Assembly: GCA_027946555.1 (NCBI GenBank)
Contig: JAPEVC010000053.1
Coordinates: 1 to 64,000 of the forward strand
Origin: Gnomoniopsis sp. IMI 355080
Taxonomy: Eukaryota > Ascomycota > Sordariomycetes > Diaporthales > Gnomoniaceae
Length of the DNA stretch: 64,000 bases
Reading direction: 5' to 3'
Of the stretch, positions 43,941 to 54,993 are shown piece after piece (the stretch's first letter is position 1; every line of letters starts with the position of its first letter). Below the pieces are notes generated by a model. It ran no database searches and was not told the origin of the DNA. It saw only the letters and a list, made by a program, of their open reading frames with translations. The translations under genes and the position numbers were made by a program.

Positions 43941-45618
43941 TCAGCCAGCCATGACACTTCGCCCACCATCCTCCGTGACCCGAGCCCGAATTCGCACCTT
44001 TAGCACACCGTTGCCCAATCTCTTCGGCTGGACACCGCTTTGAATATCCAAAAGTGCGTTGGGAGCGAACAGCAAGGCTTCACCCACGCGAAGTTGCACA
44101 ATCTGTCCGAACATACTCATCGCTGCCTCCTGTTCGGTGTTACCCTGGGCCTTGATGGTTAGTGTCTCGAGTACCCCGGTCAGTCCGTCGACTCCGCTGT
44201 CCGCGCTAGAAACACCTTGCACAACCTCGTCACCGCTGCAGCTGTTGCCGCCATCCTCCTCCTCCTCCTCCGTAGCAGCAGCAGCAGCAGCAGACGCCGC
44301 CTGCGCTATCATGCGCGAAGAGCTCGATACACCAGCCAGATGCTTCTGCAAGGCTTTCAGCCACTCAGGCGAGGTAAAGCGATGAACGAGGGTGATGGAG
44401 CATAGATCCAGGAGCTTGGGAGACACGGTAGGCTCCTGTGTTGAGACGATGATGCGGGCGCCTAGGTGGCGCTGCAGGCGGATCGTGGAGAGGAGCTGCT
44501 CGGTTAGGGTTGAGGCCTCGCCGCTGTTGTTCATGTACTTGTGGGCCTCGTCGAGTGCAACCACACGGCCGACGGTGGAGGGATCCGGCTCCAAGAAAAG
44601 CGATAGACAGATGTTGAAGAGTTGGCACGCGCTTTCCGGGTCGATGGTTGGGCATGACATGTCCACGATGGTGAGCTGGCCCGCTTTGGAAGTCCAGTCC
44701 ACGCCGGCTGAAGTCCCCTTTTTGACCATGAAGGACTCAAGAGTGTCAAGGCGCTGCTCGAGAGGAGCTCGCTGGCCGTCGGACAGATCAGCCCCATCTA
44801 TCTGCCTGCAAAACTCTTGGTAGCTGAAGCTGCTTCCCGCTGCCTGCTGCTGGATTCGAAGGTCCCTTAGAATGCGCTTGACCACCTGCACTAGTTCAAA
44901 TTAGCAGAGAATATCCTATATTCTGGAGCAAGTCGGTCTCTCAGGAGCCGAAACCAAGAGACAAGGAGATAGGTAGAAGGTCATGGTGCTATCACCTCTC
45001 AATAAACTTACTGTACAAAGGCATCGTGCTGCCCGTCTTGACTGCCATCAGATCCATCATCCTCTTGGTATTCAGATCGGTCTCGCTGATGCGCAGCTCC
45101 TCAACAAGTACTTTGGGGAGCCTCGAGTAAGTCTTCTTGATTGTGCGGACATTGGTAGGTGCGCACAACACTCTGACTTTGATCTGACTCTGTGTTGACA
45201 GGAAGGCGGCTTCGCAAGGGCTACCAGCATTGTCGGCGATAAAAGAATCGTAGTGAAAGACAATTCCAGTGAGAGGATGTGGCAGCTCAGAGACCACGGA
45301 AGGGAGCAGGCAGTCTTCTAGCAGGCAGGATAGCGTGTGGCTTTTGCCACTGCCCTGGCTGCCGCAGATGAAGATGCTGGAAGGAGCAGCAACGTTGTAG
45401 TGAACGATATCAGAGTCGGTTTCGGCAATGCCTATGCCAGCGAGCAGGCCGAACTGTGGAAAAGTCGTGTCCTTGCCAGAAGCGAGTCCGTTGGCAATCG
45501 TACGCGCGGCCTCGGTGAAAATGGGAACATTCTTGATCTCGTTGACGGCATCTTGCTTCTTACCACTCTGCTGGAGGAAAGCCTTCCAGCGATTGATCTG
45601 CTTCTTGTTCGTTGCCAT
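43941..45618 (-). CDS. P-loop NTPase of unknown function (HerA/AAA-like)
   Basis: Two minus-strand exons, 45618-45012 and 44890-43941, with a 121-base phase-1 intron (GTAAGT...TAG) that forms an ATG codon across the junction (A|TG, Met203); 518 aa. Walker A is GSQGSGKS at 86-93 and Walker B is VVALDEAHKY with Asp316/Glu317. Downstream, LLSTIRLQRHLGARIIVSTQ resembles the sensor region of HerA/FtsK-class ATPases, whose members often read STQ.P after a DEAH box. A low-complexity loop near 400-415 (six alanines then five glutamates, encoded by GCT/GAG repeats at 44261-44293) separates the core from a C-terminal beta-rich part (FGQIVQLRVGEALLFAPNAL). No signal peptide or membrane segment. Similar proteins appear to be fungal and unnamed. 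NTP hydrolysis is well supported by motif; partners and substrate are unknown. Confidence 0.85.
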
Positions 45619-46079
45619 GTTTTGCAGTTTCGGTGAGAAGAATTGAGCCAGCAGCCCGAAGAAAGTTAGGAGATTGAGAACGGGTCTGAAGAAGAACTTT
45701 GCTCGTGCTTAAAGCCACCACAAATCTTGATCGACAAGGAACAGTGAAAGCTAGGAAGAAGTGCTCAAAGTTTTGCCAAAGTTGATTTAGAAAAGTTGTT
45801 GCTGTTTATTTATCTGGGGAGCATGGTCGAGGACAAACAGCGACTGTCTCTTAGCGACCCACCACTTCATTGTAATGAGGTTGCAGGAAGCAAGTGAAGT
45901 TCGGTATTAGGTCTCGCCTCACTGTTTTACCTGCAACAAACAGATTTGTTCAAAGAGCAGAAGCAGCAGATCTCGAACATGATCCTACACACCACCTTGT
46001 GATTTCTAAGTGCGACCTTTATCTTACCATGCGCGGATGCAAAGGCGAGAGTCATAGTCTAGGAGAAATAGCATTCCGG

Positions 46080-46154
46080 AGATACATACACAAAGACTAA
46101 ATACAGATACATACACAAAGATGAATTACAGATATATATACAAAGATCAAATAC
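46080..46154. repeat. Three tandem copies of a 25-base unit
   Basis: Copies at 46080-46104, 46105-46129 and 46130-46154 share the pattern AGATACATACACAAAGA followed by a variable base pair and AA(A/T)TAC. Copies 1 and 2 differ at a few positions near the 3' end; copy 3 has drifted (AGATATATATACAAAGA). This is a minisatellite-like array without associated coding sequence. Confidence 0.85.
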
Positions 46155-47019
46155 AGGTGTACCGTATTCAAGGTTCGAACTTCACACAAATACATCCCAA
46201 CTAGGCTTACTTCCACCCGAAAACGAGGGTTTATGTGACAAATGTTGGATTCAGGATCACAATGAGTTCAAGTAAGGTGACGGAGGAGTCATTTCTCCGC
46301 TCAAAGGGCTAATAGGTCTGGATAGCCCTCAAGGATGGGGGGAGGTCACAGGCCGTGCACGGATGAACGGCTGTCCGGTACCTGATAATTCCATGTACAC
46401 CTCTGGAGAATCTCTCAAGCAGTATCAAGCAGTACAAAGCAGGAGCTTGTTTGATCAATTATCATTGTCTGTAATCTATGTATGTTGGTCAAGTTGACCT
46501 GAATCCTTTGAGTCTGGTCAAATAAGCCCTCTCATAGATGTTCCAGGCCAAGTCAACCACATTCGGTAACAATACAAATTGCCCGATGGAATGGACCTTA
46601 CTTCATCAACACGACTTTTGGCTACCAGAGTGGTGGTAACTACTAGGATTCCAATGCCTGCCTCTACGGAAACTGTCACAGAAAACGTGCTGATAGCTTT
46701 TCGCACCTTCGCATTAACTACGTCAGAGCCTCGCGGCATGTTCAATAGCTAGGTCTTTCTTTATAATATCTAATCAAGCTACGTTCCTCCATCCCAGCCC
46801 AATTGCCGGCCGGTCCCACACTGTTTACAGCAGTTGGGTAATTTGAGACAGTTTCTCCCTAGGTAGTAGTCTCCAAAAGATAGCATGTGTGTAATAAGTT
46901 GAAGGGGCCAAGCATGAGGTGTGTATGTTTGCAGTAATGAAACACGATACGTGAACACATACAGAGGGGAAGTAGGGAATGGTTGGTTGTATGGCCCTAG
47001 GAGCCATACTTGAGTATAG

Positions 47020-47029
47020 TACCTAGGTA
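47020..47029. repeat. Palindromic TACCTAGGTA motif
   Basis: A perfect 10-base palindrome. Partial or complete versions of the same motif recur in many spacers of this window and in the GMC oxidase intron (20383-20398), as described under findings. Confidence 0.6.
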
Positions 47030-47525
47030 TATCCGGCCACGGGTATATCCTCGCCTTCCGAGCGAGTACGTTGTGTTGAGGAATGTAAATTATGTGCGTG
47101 ACTGAAACCATTGTATTTGTCATACTAGGCTACTAGCCGCATGCCAAAAGCCTTGTTTGTCAACTTTCTCAATCGGCAGTCAGTGAGGACTACCAAGATG
47201 TTTCCATCACGAGAGAAGCCGTATTAGCTATTCAGCTAGGGTACAGTCGCTTGCGAGTCTGTTCAGGTGTGTAATCCGAACGAGTGCTGTATTAAAATCA
47301 AAGTATTCGCTATCCCTTAGCCCCCCGATAATGCAAGAGCCGGGCTCCGCGCAGAATGAAGCAAAGTAATATGTACCTTAGCACGAAGAAGACACCCAAT
47401 CGCCATGATGCGCAGAATCTAGTTTCACCCAGAAGATCCAATCCCCAACAATTACATAGGTAAAGAGACCCATCCCACCAAAGTCCCATCGGGATTCTTT
47501 TTTTTGGCATCCATTACATCCCATT

Positions 47526-48251
47526 CTATAGCATCATGACTGCGAAGAGGGGCAGGGACATGAAGAAAGCCATCAAGCTCATGATGAGAGTCGGCTTGCT
47601 GCCCGCGGCCGTCACGTACGCAGTGTTGGTAGCTTTAGCACTGGCAGTGACAACGGATGCTCCGACAGCGCCAGCGGAGGAGACTGCGACGGGGACAACA
47701 GCAGGCGCTGTGCCTTGAGCGCCAGCAGCTGAAGTACCTTGAGCAGGAGCACCAGGCACGGTGCCTTGAGCACCAGCAGCAGTAGTTGCGGTATTCTTAG
47801 CAGCGGAAGTGGTGACCAGGGCTCCCGTCACGAGGCAAGTAGTTGCTGTAGGAGCAGTGTAGGGGGTAGTGCACACCTGAGGAATTACATATTAGCTCGG
47901 GTTGTTTGATCACAAGGCTAATTGGCGCTCGTCAATACTTACACTCTGGACAGTGCAGGGGCAGTTGGTGACAGTGACGGGCTGGTTAGAGCTCGTGGCA
48001 GTGTAGCACACCGTTCCAACGTAGAAGGTGGTTGGCGTGGCACAGATCGTCACGAACTGGCTGACAACGGTAGTAATGGTCGTCGAAGTTGTACCGTTCC
48101 TCTTGGGAGCCACAGAGGATGATGCTGGTGGAGGAGGAGGAGGAGGAGCAGAAGTGGTACGCGCAGGGGGCGGCGCCACGCGAGACGACGAGCTCTGTGC
48201 AGCTCCGAGACCTGCGAGGCCAAAGACGGCGAGGATGGTGGAAGCCTTCAT
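47526..48251 (-). CDS. GPI-anchored Ser/Thr/Pro-rich cell-wall protein with NCPCTV motif
   Basis: Two minus-strand exons, 48251-47943 and 47876-47526, with a 66-base phase-0 intron; 219 aa. The start is MKASTILAVFG, giving a signal peptide of about 18 residues ending GAA. A Pro/Ser/Ala linker is followed by a six-cysteine region at about 70-125, including TTVVSQFVTIC, TVCYTATS and NCPCTVQSVC. The arrangement TTVV..FVTIC...TVTNCPCTV resembles fungal wall proteins of the clock-controlled CCG-6 type. The C-terminal third is Ala/Thr/Ser/Gly-rich with the repeat AAGAQGT, and the protein ends in a hydrophobic tail (LIMSLMAFFMSLPLFAVMML) expected of a GPI-attachment signal. Role: probably a structural, O-glycosylated surface protein; exact family uncertain. 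Confidence 0.82.
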
Positions 48252-50626
48252 TTTCGTGATAGGAACGTTTCGGTACTTTGGTAGTCTCCTTGGTAGTAGA
48301 GCAAGAGAGATATTGCTGTTGTGTGCGAGGCTGTCGGGAGAACGAGTGACGAGAAGAGAGCAAATATTAATGAGTGACGAGAAAGCGAACGACCACGAAT
48401 ACTGATGAATGCTATGGACAACAGGAGAAAAGGGGTGGTAGACAAGGCTTCTTATACGTGAGCCACAAACACGACTCCGACATGGCCACACGGCACGCCC
48501 GAACTAAGACTTGCACCCATGATGGTTTCTAGCCGCGCTTCCATGGCACAGGAATGCTCTGCGACGCGCCTTCGCCACGGCCTCATTCCTGCGGCTCCGA
48601 CTTCCAGTGCACAAGTGAAACCTGAGAATGGCATCCTTTCTCAATCTGGTCAAGTAAATATGTCTCAAGTTGTCTTGGTTTAATACTTTGATCATTCTCT
48701 CGCCCACGATCGTACATTTGACAAGCGACATGGCGCACCCCCTACTGTACCTGTCAGCCTCATGTTATTCGAGTGATTATTTACTTGCAAAGGAAGTTCG
48801 GTTCTGGATGGTAAGATCGTCTCTGGTAGTAACGATACATTGGAGCCCTCTTGCCCGAAGCCGCCCAATATCCCATATTGCCAACCGAGCATCTCCCTAA
48901 ACCTCCTCCCAAACGCTCTCGACTCCCCAAAGGGATCCACCTTCACATCCCCAAGACAAATTCACAGTTTTTTTCTCACATTCTTGTCTATGTTATCCTC
49001 GTCATGACCCTCTCCCTAGTGTCGCTGCGCAATGCTCAAGATCCTTCCGCCTCCCTTGAACACAAACAACTCAACCAAACACGGACGTTCACCTTTGCAC
49101 TTAATCATCCCGTGATATACTCTCAGCGACCTTCAGTAGGACTCACCGTACATCTAGACACCACAATTCAGACATCACGAACTGAAACGACGGGGTTCGA
49201 GGATACCTTGGAGAACACATGGGCCAGGGGTACCTGTGCGCAGGAAGCAAGAGGAACTGAGAAGCCCAACACAAGATAGATGTCCGAAAGTTCGGCCGGC
49301 GGTGTGGCATGGCATCGATAAAGCCTGTCCCTGGCGTACCTTCTCAGATCGACGTTGATTGTAACTACTCTTGAACTCACGGTCTTGATCAATTACCCTC
49401 AGCATTGCCTTGAGCCACCTCTCAACACGACGCCTTGGCCATGGCGGAGTCACCTCACGAAAAACGCATCCAACATACTGGCTGAGCTTGGTATATCGTT
49501 GCACTAAACCATGAAACCTCTCATGACAGTCTATCAGGACGCTGGATAGGTGATCCTAATCGACCCCCTACCAGCCCTCATGCACCATCAACTACGCTGC
49601 CTTGGCGAGGCTGTTACAGTGTCGATGGAAGCTCAGCCTTCTCCATGGGTGGCCCCCGTCCAGGGCGGAAAACATCCACGTCGGAGCCTTGTGTGTTTGC
49701 GCAGCCAGGTGCTCCTCGGCCGCCTTCCAAGGTTTCATGAAAGCCATTTCAGCTCTTTGCTTCAACTCCGTTGATACATAACCACAGCAACAGATGTTTT
49801 CGCGGGCACCAAGGAAAGTGAGACCTTGTGTGAATCGCGCCTCTTGATTACTCTCAGCTATCAGACCGGATCAGGATACCCGACGGCCCGGCTTAGCAAA
49901 GTTTTCCTCTCTTCTGCTTTCCCAATCATTCTCGATAGGTATCATACACCAACACACGACCGACTGTATACACAGGCATTGTTAAGTGTACTTGCCATTC
50001 GGGCAGACTCCGGGTTTCCACTGCCACATGTTGATGCTCCTCCCAAACAAAACCAAACACCGCTTCCTTGTTGATACGCTCACAACCATACAAGTGCCAA
50101 ATATCCTCTATGTCATTGTGCCCAAACGCCTTTGGACATGTCCTCGAACAGAGAGGGAGGGAAAAAAAGAAAACTGGTTTGTGGGGGGGGGGGGAGACCC
50201 AATCTGTTATGTTCCACTATATGTATTGTGCAGTGCATTTTTGCCAGTTGAACAACCCTTGTATCTGTTCTGTATTGCTTTTGAATTTGTGCTCCTTGCT
50301 CTTGCTTTTCGTGCTTGCATGAAAATGGAAACCCTTTTCCCAACGCCTCGCCAGGAGAAGGGGGAAATGATAATCCCCCCAGATTTATTGGAAACGCCTA
50401 GGCCGTGATGCAACGCTGAATATACAACGAGAAAATCCGTAAAAAAAAAAGAACCCCATTATTGGTTGGGTTGGACCAGTCGCTCGAGACACAAAGAAAA
50501 CTCCACGTCAGTGGAAGTGGTGATGATGGACTGCCAGTTGTACAAATCCTCCACACTTACACCCGCCGTTACCAATGTCTTCAGCCTTTGCCTGCCTTCT
50601 CGCACAACGCCTTATGTTACCCTAGC
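48252..50626. other. 2.4 kb intergenic region
   Basis: It contains the promoter of the GPI-protein gene and the 3' side of vac7. A G12 tract lies at 50183-50194. The ORF 48851-49279 (plus) contains one hydrophobic segment but starts with TTG, has no family resemblance and is not called. No other gene is visible. Confidence 0.5.
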
Positions 50627-53401
50627 TCAAAAAATGACAGGCGCCGTCGTGTTCGGCTTCAAATCGGGGTTATCGGCTGAGTTGGGTTTGACCGTCGTCT
50701 TCCCCGAGATAGTCACGCTCCTAACGCGTTGACTCAAGGGCAGTGTGTATTTTAAAACGCCCTTGATGATCAGATCGAACTCTTCCTGTATAATCTTTTC
50801 CCACCGCTCTGAGCCACCGATTGTCCCGTTGCCTGGTGCCCGCAATCTGACCTCACCGGTGGAAGCGGACACTCCTTGATTGAAAAACGAGCCCTCGAAG
50901 GAGAGGGGGCTGTCGAGATGGCCGATTGTGCCAAGGCGCATATTCGGGGCTTTCTTATCGACCGGATCCTCGCCGTCTCCCCAAGTCCCATCTGAATTCT
51001 GCCCATCCTTAGGCCGGTCGTGGCTGTAGCGATGATATTGAGAATCGGTGGCTGCATATGGCGACTTCGCAAATACTTCGATATCCGCCTGATCGACGAC
51101 GACCACCACGACGTTGGGATTGTGTGCCTTGACAGCAAGATCGAACATGAGCTCTGTCTCACTGGCAATCACAGTATTAATGCTCACCAGCTCGACATCC
51201 GTCAGTGGTTGTGAAGTTGCAAACATGAAACCAATCGCGCCAGAGACGACAAGTAGAAGCATGACTGTGAGCACGAGACAGCTAGCAAATCGGTTCAACA
51301 TGGAGGGGTTCCGATGATACGTTTGACTCTCCAGCGTACGTATCGAGACAGGCTGGCGACGGTTTCTTCCGGATCTCGTAGACCGCACAGATCCTTGGAT
51401 AAGAGGAGTTCTCTCGTCGTCAGCCGTGGTAGTCTCATCTAGATCATAGCTGGCCGAGTGCATCCCCCGTTTTCCGGAGGAGGCGATTCTTCCAGCGTTA
51501 ATGAATTTCGGGCTCGGCGGTCCAGATGACTGCCGCGAACCCACCGTCGGAAACTTTTGGCGAGGTGCAGATGTGTTGCTGACGTGGAAAGGAGCTTCTG
51601 TGTCGAAGAGCGACATGTGCCCATTGGTACCGTTACGGCCCCATCGACCAAAGTGATGATGATGCGCGCGACTTGCCCCTCGACTGGAGCCTGTAGCAGC
51701 CCGGACCGCTCCCTTGCCCTCGTCGTCTGGTATTTGGCTCTCGTTTCCGCTGCTGTTAAACGTGTTGACGAATTTCATATTCCTCTTGGCCGCGGCTGAG
51801 CCGGCATTGTCCATAATGCTACTAAGGGAGCGCATGCCGTTTCTGTCGACCTGGCTGACCATTGAGGTCGCGCTTGGTGTTCGGGAATGAAACCGTCGCG
51901 GTCGATCGGCAACATCTGGAGGATTAGAATCATAGACGAAAGTCTCCTCAGAATCGGAACTGTCGGCTTCGTCCACGGCGCTAGCAATCTTTGCTTCGAA
52001 GATATCCGCTTTTGACGATGCTGCACGAGCTTTGATTAGCAAACTGCCCATAGTGTTTAGACCACTTCGAACTGCGGGAGTAGAATTGTGCCGCGGAACC
52101 GGTGGCTCATCATGGCACGCGCTTTCCGTACACGGGCGAGTCGGTGAGATCAGTGCATCCGTCGTTGAAGAGACTGATCGCATCGACTGATGATGTCGAA
52201 GTCTTTGGGCATGAAAAGTAGATGGAAGGTGTGCGGTCTCACCAGTGCCAGATGCAACGTTGTGTTGTTTTCTCATCTTCTTCTTCTCTTTCTTGGGCCG
52301 TATCGTTTCAGAGCTTGGTTTTGCCCTCAGTGTGCCGCTGGCCCCTTCTTTTAAACCCGCAGGAGCTAGGGAAACCTGTGGAACAGACGCCACTGTTTCC
52401 GTTTCCACCGTCATGTTCTGAACAGATCCTTCTGAAGGCTTCAATTTGTTGTTCTTTACTGACGCAGTCGACTGCCGTGAGGTGAGGGCAGGAGGCACAC
52501 TCGTCATGGGTGGTCTCCTATCTCCCTTGACGCTTCCACTGTCACTGCCGCTGTCGTTGTTCGAGGCCAGGCTCACAGGTCGGTGAGCCTTGTGCGCTGA
52601 AAGCTCGAGAAGATCGATCTGAGATCCTGCATCGGAGGCGGCGCTGTCTTCCAGCTTCTCCATCATACTTTGCTCCTTTTGTGGAGAAGCCAAAGGACTC
52701 ACTTCCTGCACTGTTTCCAAAGTGACTGCACTGTTGCTACCACTTGCACCTCGGGCGACCGGTTTGACGCCAGGTTGCAAATGGGACTCGTCGCCGTCAG
52801 TATCACTCTGGCTCGTTTCTGCTGGTTCTGGTGGTAGCTGCGGAGACGACCTTTGAACATGAATAGGTGGGACTTCCTGTTCCTTCCGAGATGGAGGCAG
52901 ATTAGGTCGATTTGGGGGCGGAGAGCGTAGTCGAGGCGAGACCGGCCACCGAGGCGTCTCCTTCAGATGCTCTGCGTGGATGGGGGACTTCTGGGGCCCT
53001 GAAGGGCGGGCTGTTGTTTCTGTCGAGACGGGGCCTAGTTTTGGGACCGCAGAGGCAGAAATCTTGCCAGAGGATGAAGCAGTATGCGACGTCGCACTGG
53101 ATATCCGGGTGGGGCTCTTGTCGTGGTTGCTGCTCTTCCGGGATCTCGGGGCACTGGTCGGAGCAGAAGCGGACTTGTTGGAGCCGGAACGCGCGAGTGG
53201 CCTGTTGTGAGGTGAAGGCTCTCTTGAGTTGTAGGGTGAGGACGGAGCGGTAGACGGTTGTGTGGTGGACTGCGAGGGCTGAGTATTGGAATCTGGCTTC
53301 ATTGTGGAGGCTGTAGATGATTCGTGGGTGAGGCGGGCTGGCTCCGGTGCGCTGGCGGTGGCATCGGAGCTGCCAGTCGCACTGTTCGCTGGCGTGTCCA
53401 T
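50627..53401 (-). CDS. vac7: Vac7-like vacuolar membrane regulator of PI(3,5)P2 synthesis
   Basis: Single exon, 924 aa from the first in-frame ATG (53401-53399, MDTPANSATG); the frame upstream opens only with TTG. Residues 1-700 are Ser/Pro/Thr-rich and disordered, with many candidate phosphosites and a basic patch (PKKEKKKMRKQH). One transmembrane segment lies at about 705-729 (CLVLTVMLLLVVSGAIGF), preceded by an acidic/leucine motif ERTPLIQ that may serve vacuolar sorting. The conserved C-terminal lumenal domain follows (about 730-915: VELVSINTVIASETELMFDL, KAHNPNVVVVVVDQADIEVF, LSFEGSFFNQG). Vac7 activates the Fab1 lipid kinase complex and controls vacuole size and osmotic response. The topology and C-terminal domain make the assignment firm; the N-terminus is poorly conserved in the family. 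Confidence 0.9.
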   Translation of the reverse strand: MDTPANSATGSSDATASAPEPARLTHESSTASTMKPDSNTQPSQSTTQPSTAPSSPYNSREPSPHNRPLARSGSNKSASAPTSAPRSRKSSNHDKSPTRISSATSHTASSSGKISASAVPKLGPVSTETTARPSGPQKSPIHAEHLKETPRWPVSPRLRSPPPNRPNLPPSRKEQEVPPIHVQRSSPQLPPEPAETSQSDTDGDESHLQPGVKPVARGASGSNSAVTLETVQEVSPLASPQKEQSMMEKLEDSAASDAGSQIDLLELSAHKAHRPVSLASNNDSGSDSGSVKGDRRPPMTSVPPALTSRQSTASVKNNKLKPSEGSVQNMTVETETVASVPQVSLAPAGLKEGASGTLRAKPSSETIRPKKEKKKMRKQHNVASGTGETAHLPSTFHAQRLRHHQSMRSVSSTTDALISPTRPCTESACHDEPPVPRHNSTPAVRSGLNTMGSLLIKARAASSKADIFEAKIASAVDEADSSDSEETFVYDSNPPDVADRPRRFHSRTPSATSMVSQVDRNGMRSLSSIMDNAGSAAAKRNMKFVNTFNSSGNESQIPDDEGKGAVRAATGSSRGASRAHHHHFGRWGRNGTNGHMSLFDTEAPFHVSNTSAPRQKFPTVGSRQSSGPPSPKFINAGRIASSGKRGMHSASYDLDETTTADDERTPLIQGSVRSTRSGRNRRQPVSIRTLESQTYHRNPSMLNRFASCLVLTVMLLLVVSGAIGFMFATSQPLTDVELVSINTVIASETELMFDLAVKAHNPNVVVVVVDQADIEVFAKSPYAATDSQYHRYSHDRPKDGQNSDGTWGDGEDPVDKKAPNMRLGTIGHLDSPLSFEGSFFNQGVSASTGEVRLRAPGNGTIGGSERWEKIIQEEFDLIIKGVLKYTLPLSQRVRSVTISGKTTVKPNSADNPDLKPNTTAPVIF

Positions 53402-54940
53402 ATTGAGGGAGGAATGGATCGCTAGCTGTGGAGGACCATTCGAGAAGGCGCTTGTTCGCGGAGCGGAACGGAGCGTTAGGAATGGATCGGCTCGATTGGA
53501 TGTCTCAGCAAGAGGTGATATGTCGCAGACGCTCAACCATGGTCAGAATTGAAGACGCAGTGTGAGTGGTTCCTGGCCAGGAGACATGTATCGTGGCCTG
53601 CGCTGATTCCCTTCTTTGGGATGTTGGCCAGGCTGGCTTGCGTCGCGCGTGCCGTTTGCCCCAGTCTGCCAGTCCGGATGTGTCGTTTGGGTTGCAGTGA
53701 CTTGTGGTGAGGTGGGCCAATAGATGGAACAAACAAAGGATGAAGAACAACCCCGGGCCAAGGGTGCAGCCAGTTGTCCGCTTTTTGCTATGGGGCTGAA
53801 TGAAGAAGTGGATATTGAAGGATGACAGCGTCCTTGAAGAGGATCACACAGATGAAATGGATGCAGAAGTGCAAGTGTAAGTGCAAGTGCAAGTAGGTGG
53901 TGTTGGTCGTTATCGAGATTCGGCCAGGCCGTTTGATGCTCGGATTGCAAGGTGGTGATGAGGTCACTCCCAGATCATCAGTCAGGATCGAGACTCTTCC
54001 GACTAGCCGTGACAGGTGTGGAGAAGGTTGTATGAGGAGTGACAAGATGGCTCAAAAGAGTCCTAGTGATTCCCTGGTGTGTTTATGATGTGTGCCGTTG
54101 GAGATTTGCGCGAGGTGTTGCGTTGTGTGTGCGTAATGTACAAGAATGGGATGCGCGAAACGATATGACGGATCGGAAAGGGAATCTAAACGGCAGGAAG
54201 GGGAAATAGAAAGATGACGCTCCCGGGCAAAGCCAAAGCCAAGCGGCCTTGCTGGGTTGTGTTGGGCTCTGGCCCATTCTCAGCAGTCCTCTCCCGGACT
54301 GGGACGGTGGACAGTGACATGGACATGGGTCGGTTGCCTAGGTACAGCAGTACTTCTGCACAAACGGCAAGTGCCCCGGGGGCAGACCCGGGCAAGGTTC
54401 CCCTGCGTCGCATGTGCTAAGTTCCTAGACTGTGGTCATAGTGAGGAATGCGACCAGGATGGCCGTAAGAAAAGGGCAGAAAATCATTACCTACCATTAC
54501 TGCTAGGCTGTCAGTTTATACATACCTATATGCAGTTATGAGATACCTCAACCGTAGCAGTACGCAGTATATAGTGCCTGTGTATGCACTATGGTAGCAT
54601 ACCATATGGTACACGTAGTACGTAGTACAGAGCACTCGGTAACGCTATACATAGTATAGAAGTCGATACGCCCTTCCAATCAAATACTGACGATCTACCA
54701 TACACCATCATGCATTCACTATCGACTCCCGACTGACCACAGCGTTGACATGACTTGTTGAGTTCGTACATTGTCGCGTGCTGCATCGGCCGAGGTCAAA
54801 ATTCTTCTCTCAAACTCTGCGGGCCAAGCAGCACCTACCCCTGCTGCCCAGGTGTCCCGGCTGGTTGGCAACCTCCAAATAAATCCCTAGCATTTTCTGT
54901 CTGGCCTGGTACCTACCCGTACCTAAGGTAAGTACCAAGG

Positions 54941-54993
<53 letters not shown>

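Larger units (their letters stand above)
45619..47525. other. 1.9 kb intergenic region with a small tandem repeat
   Basis: Contains the promoter of the minus-strand NTPase gene, then a three-copy 25-base tandem repeat (46080-46154) and a perfect TACCTAGGTA palindrome (47020-47029). Short ORFs such as 46779-47123 (minus) have no recognised domain. No gene is supported. Confidence 0.5.

Noticed and set aside
46165..46180. GGTTCGAA string resembling a tRNA B box
   Set aside because: The flanking five-base arms do not pair as a T stem and no A box or acceptor stem is found upstream.
48851..49279. 142-codon plus-strand ORF with a hydrophobic segment
   Set aside because: It opens with TTG rather than ATG, and no family resemblance or convincing exon neighbour was found.
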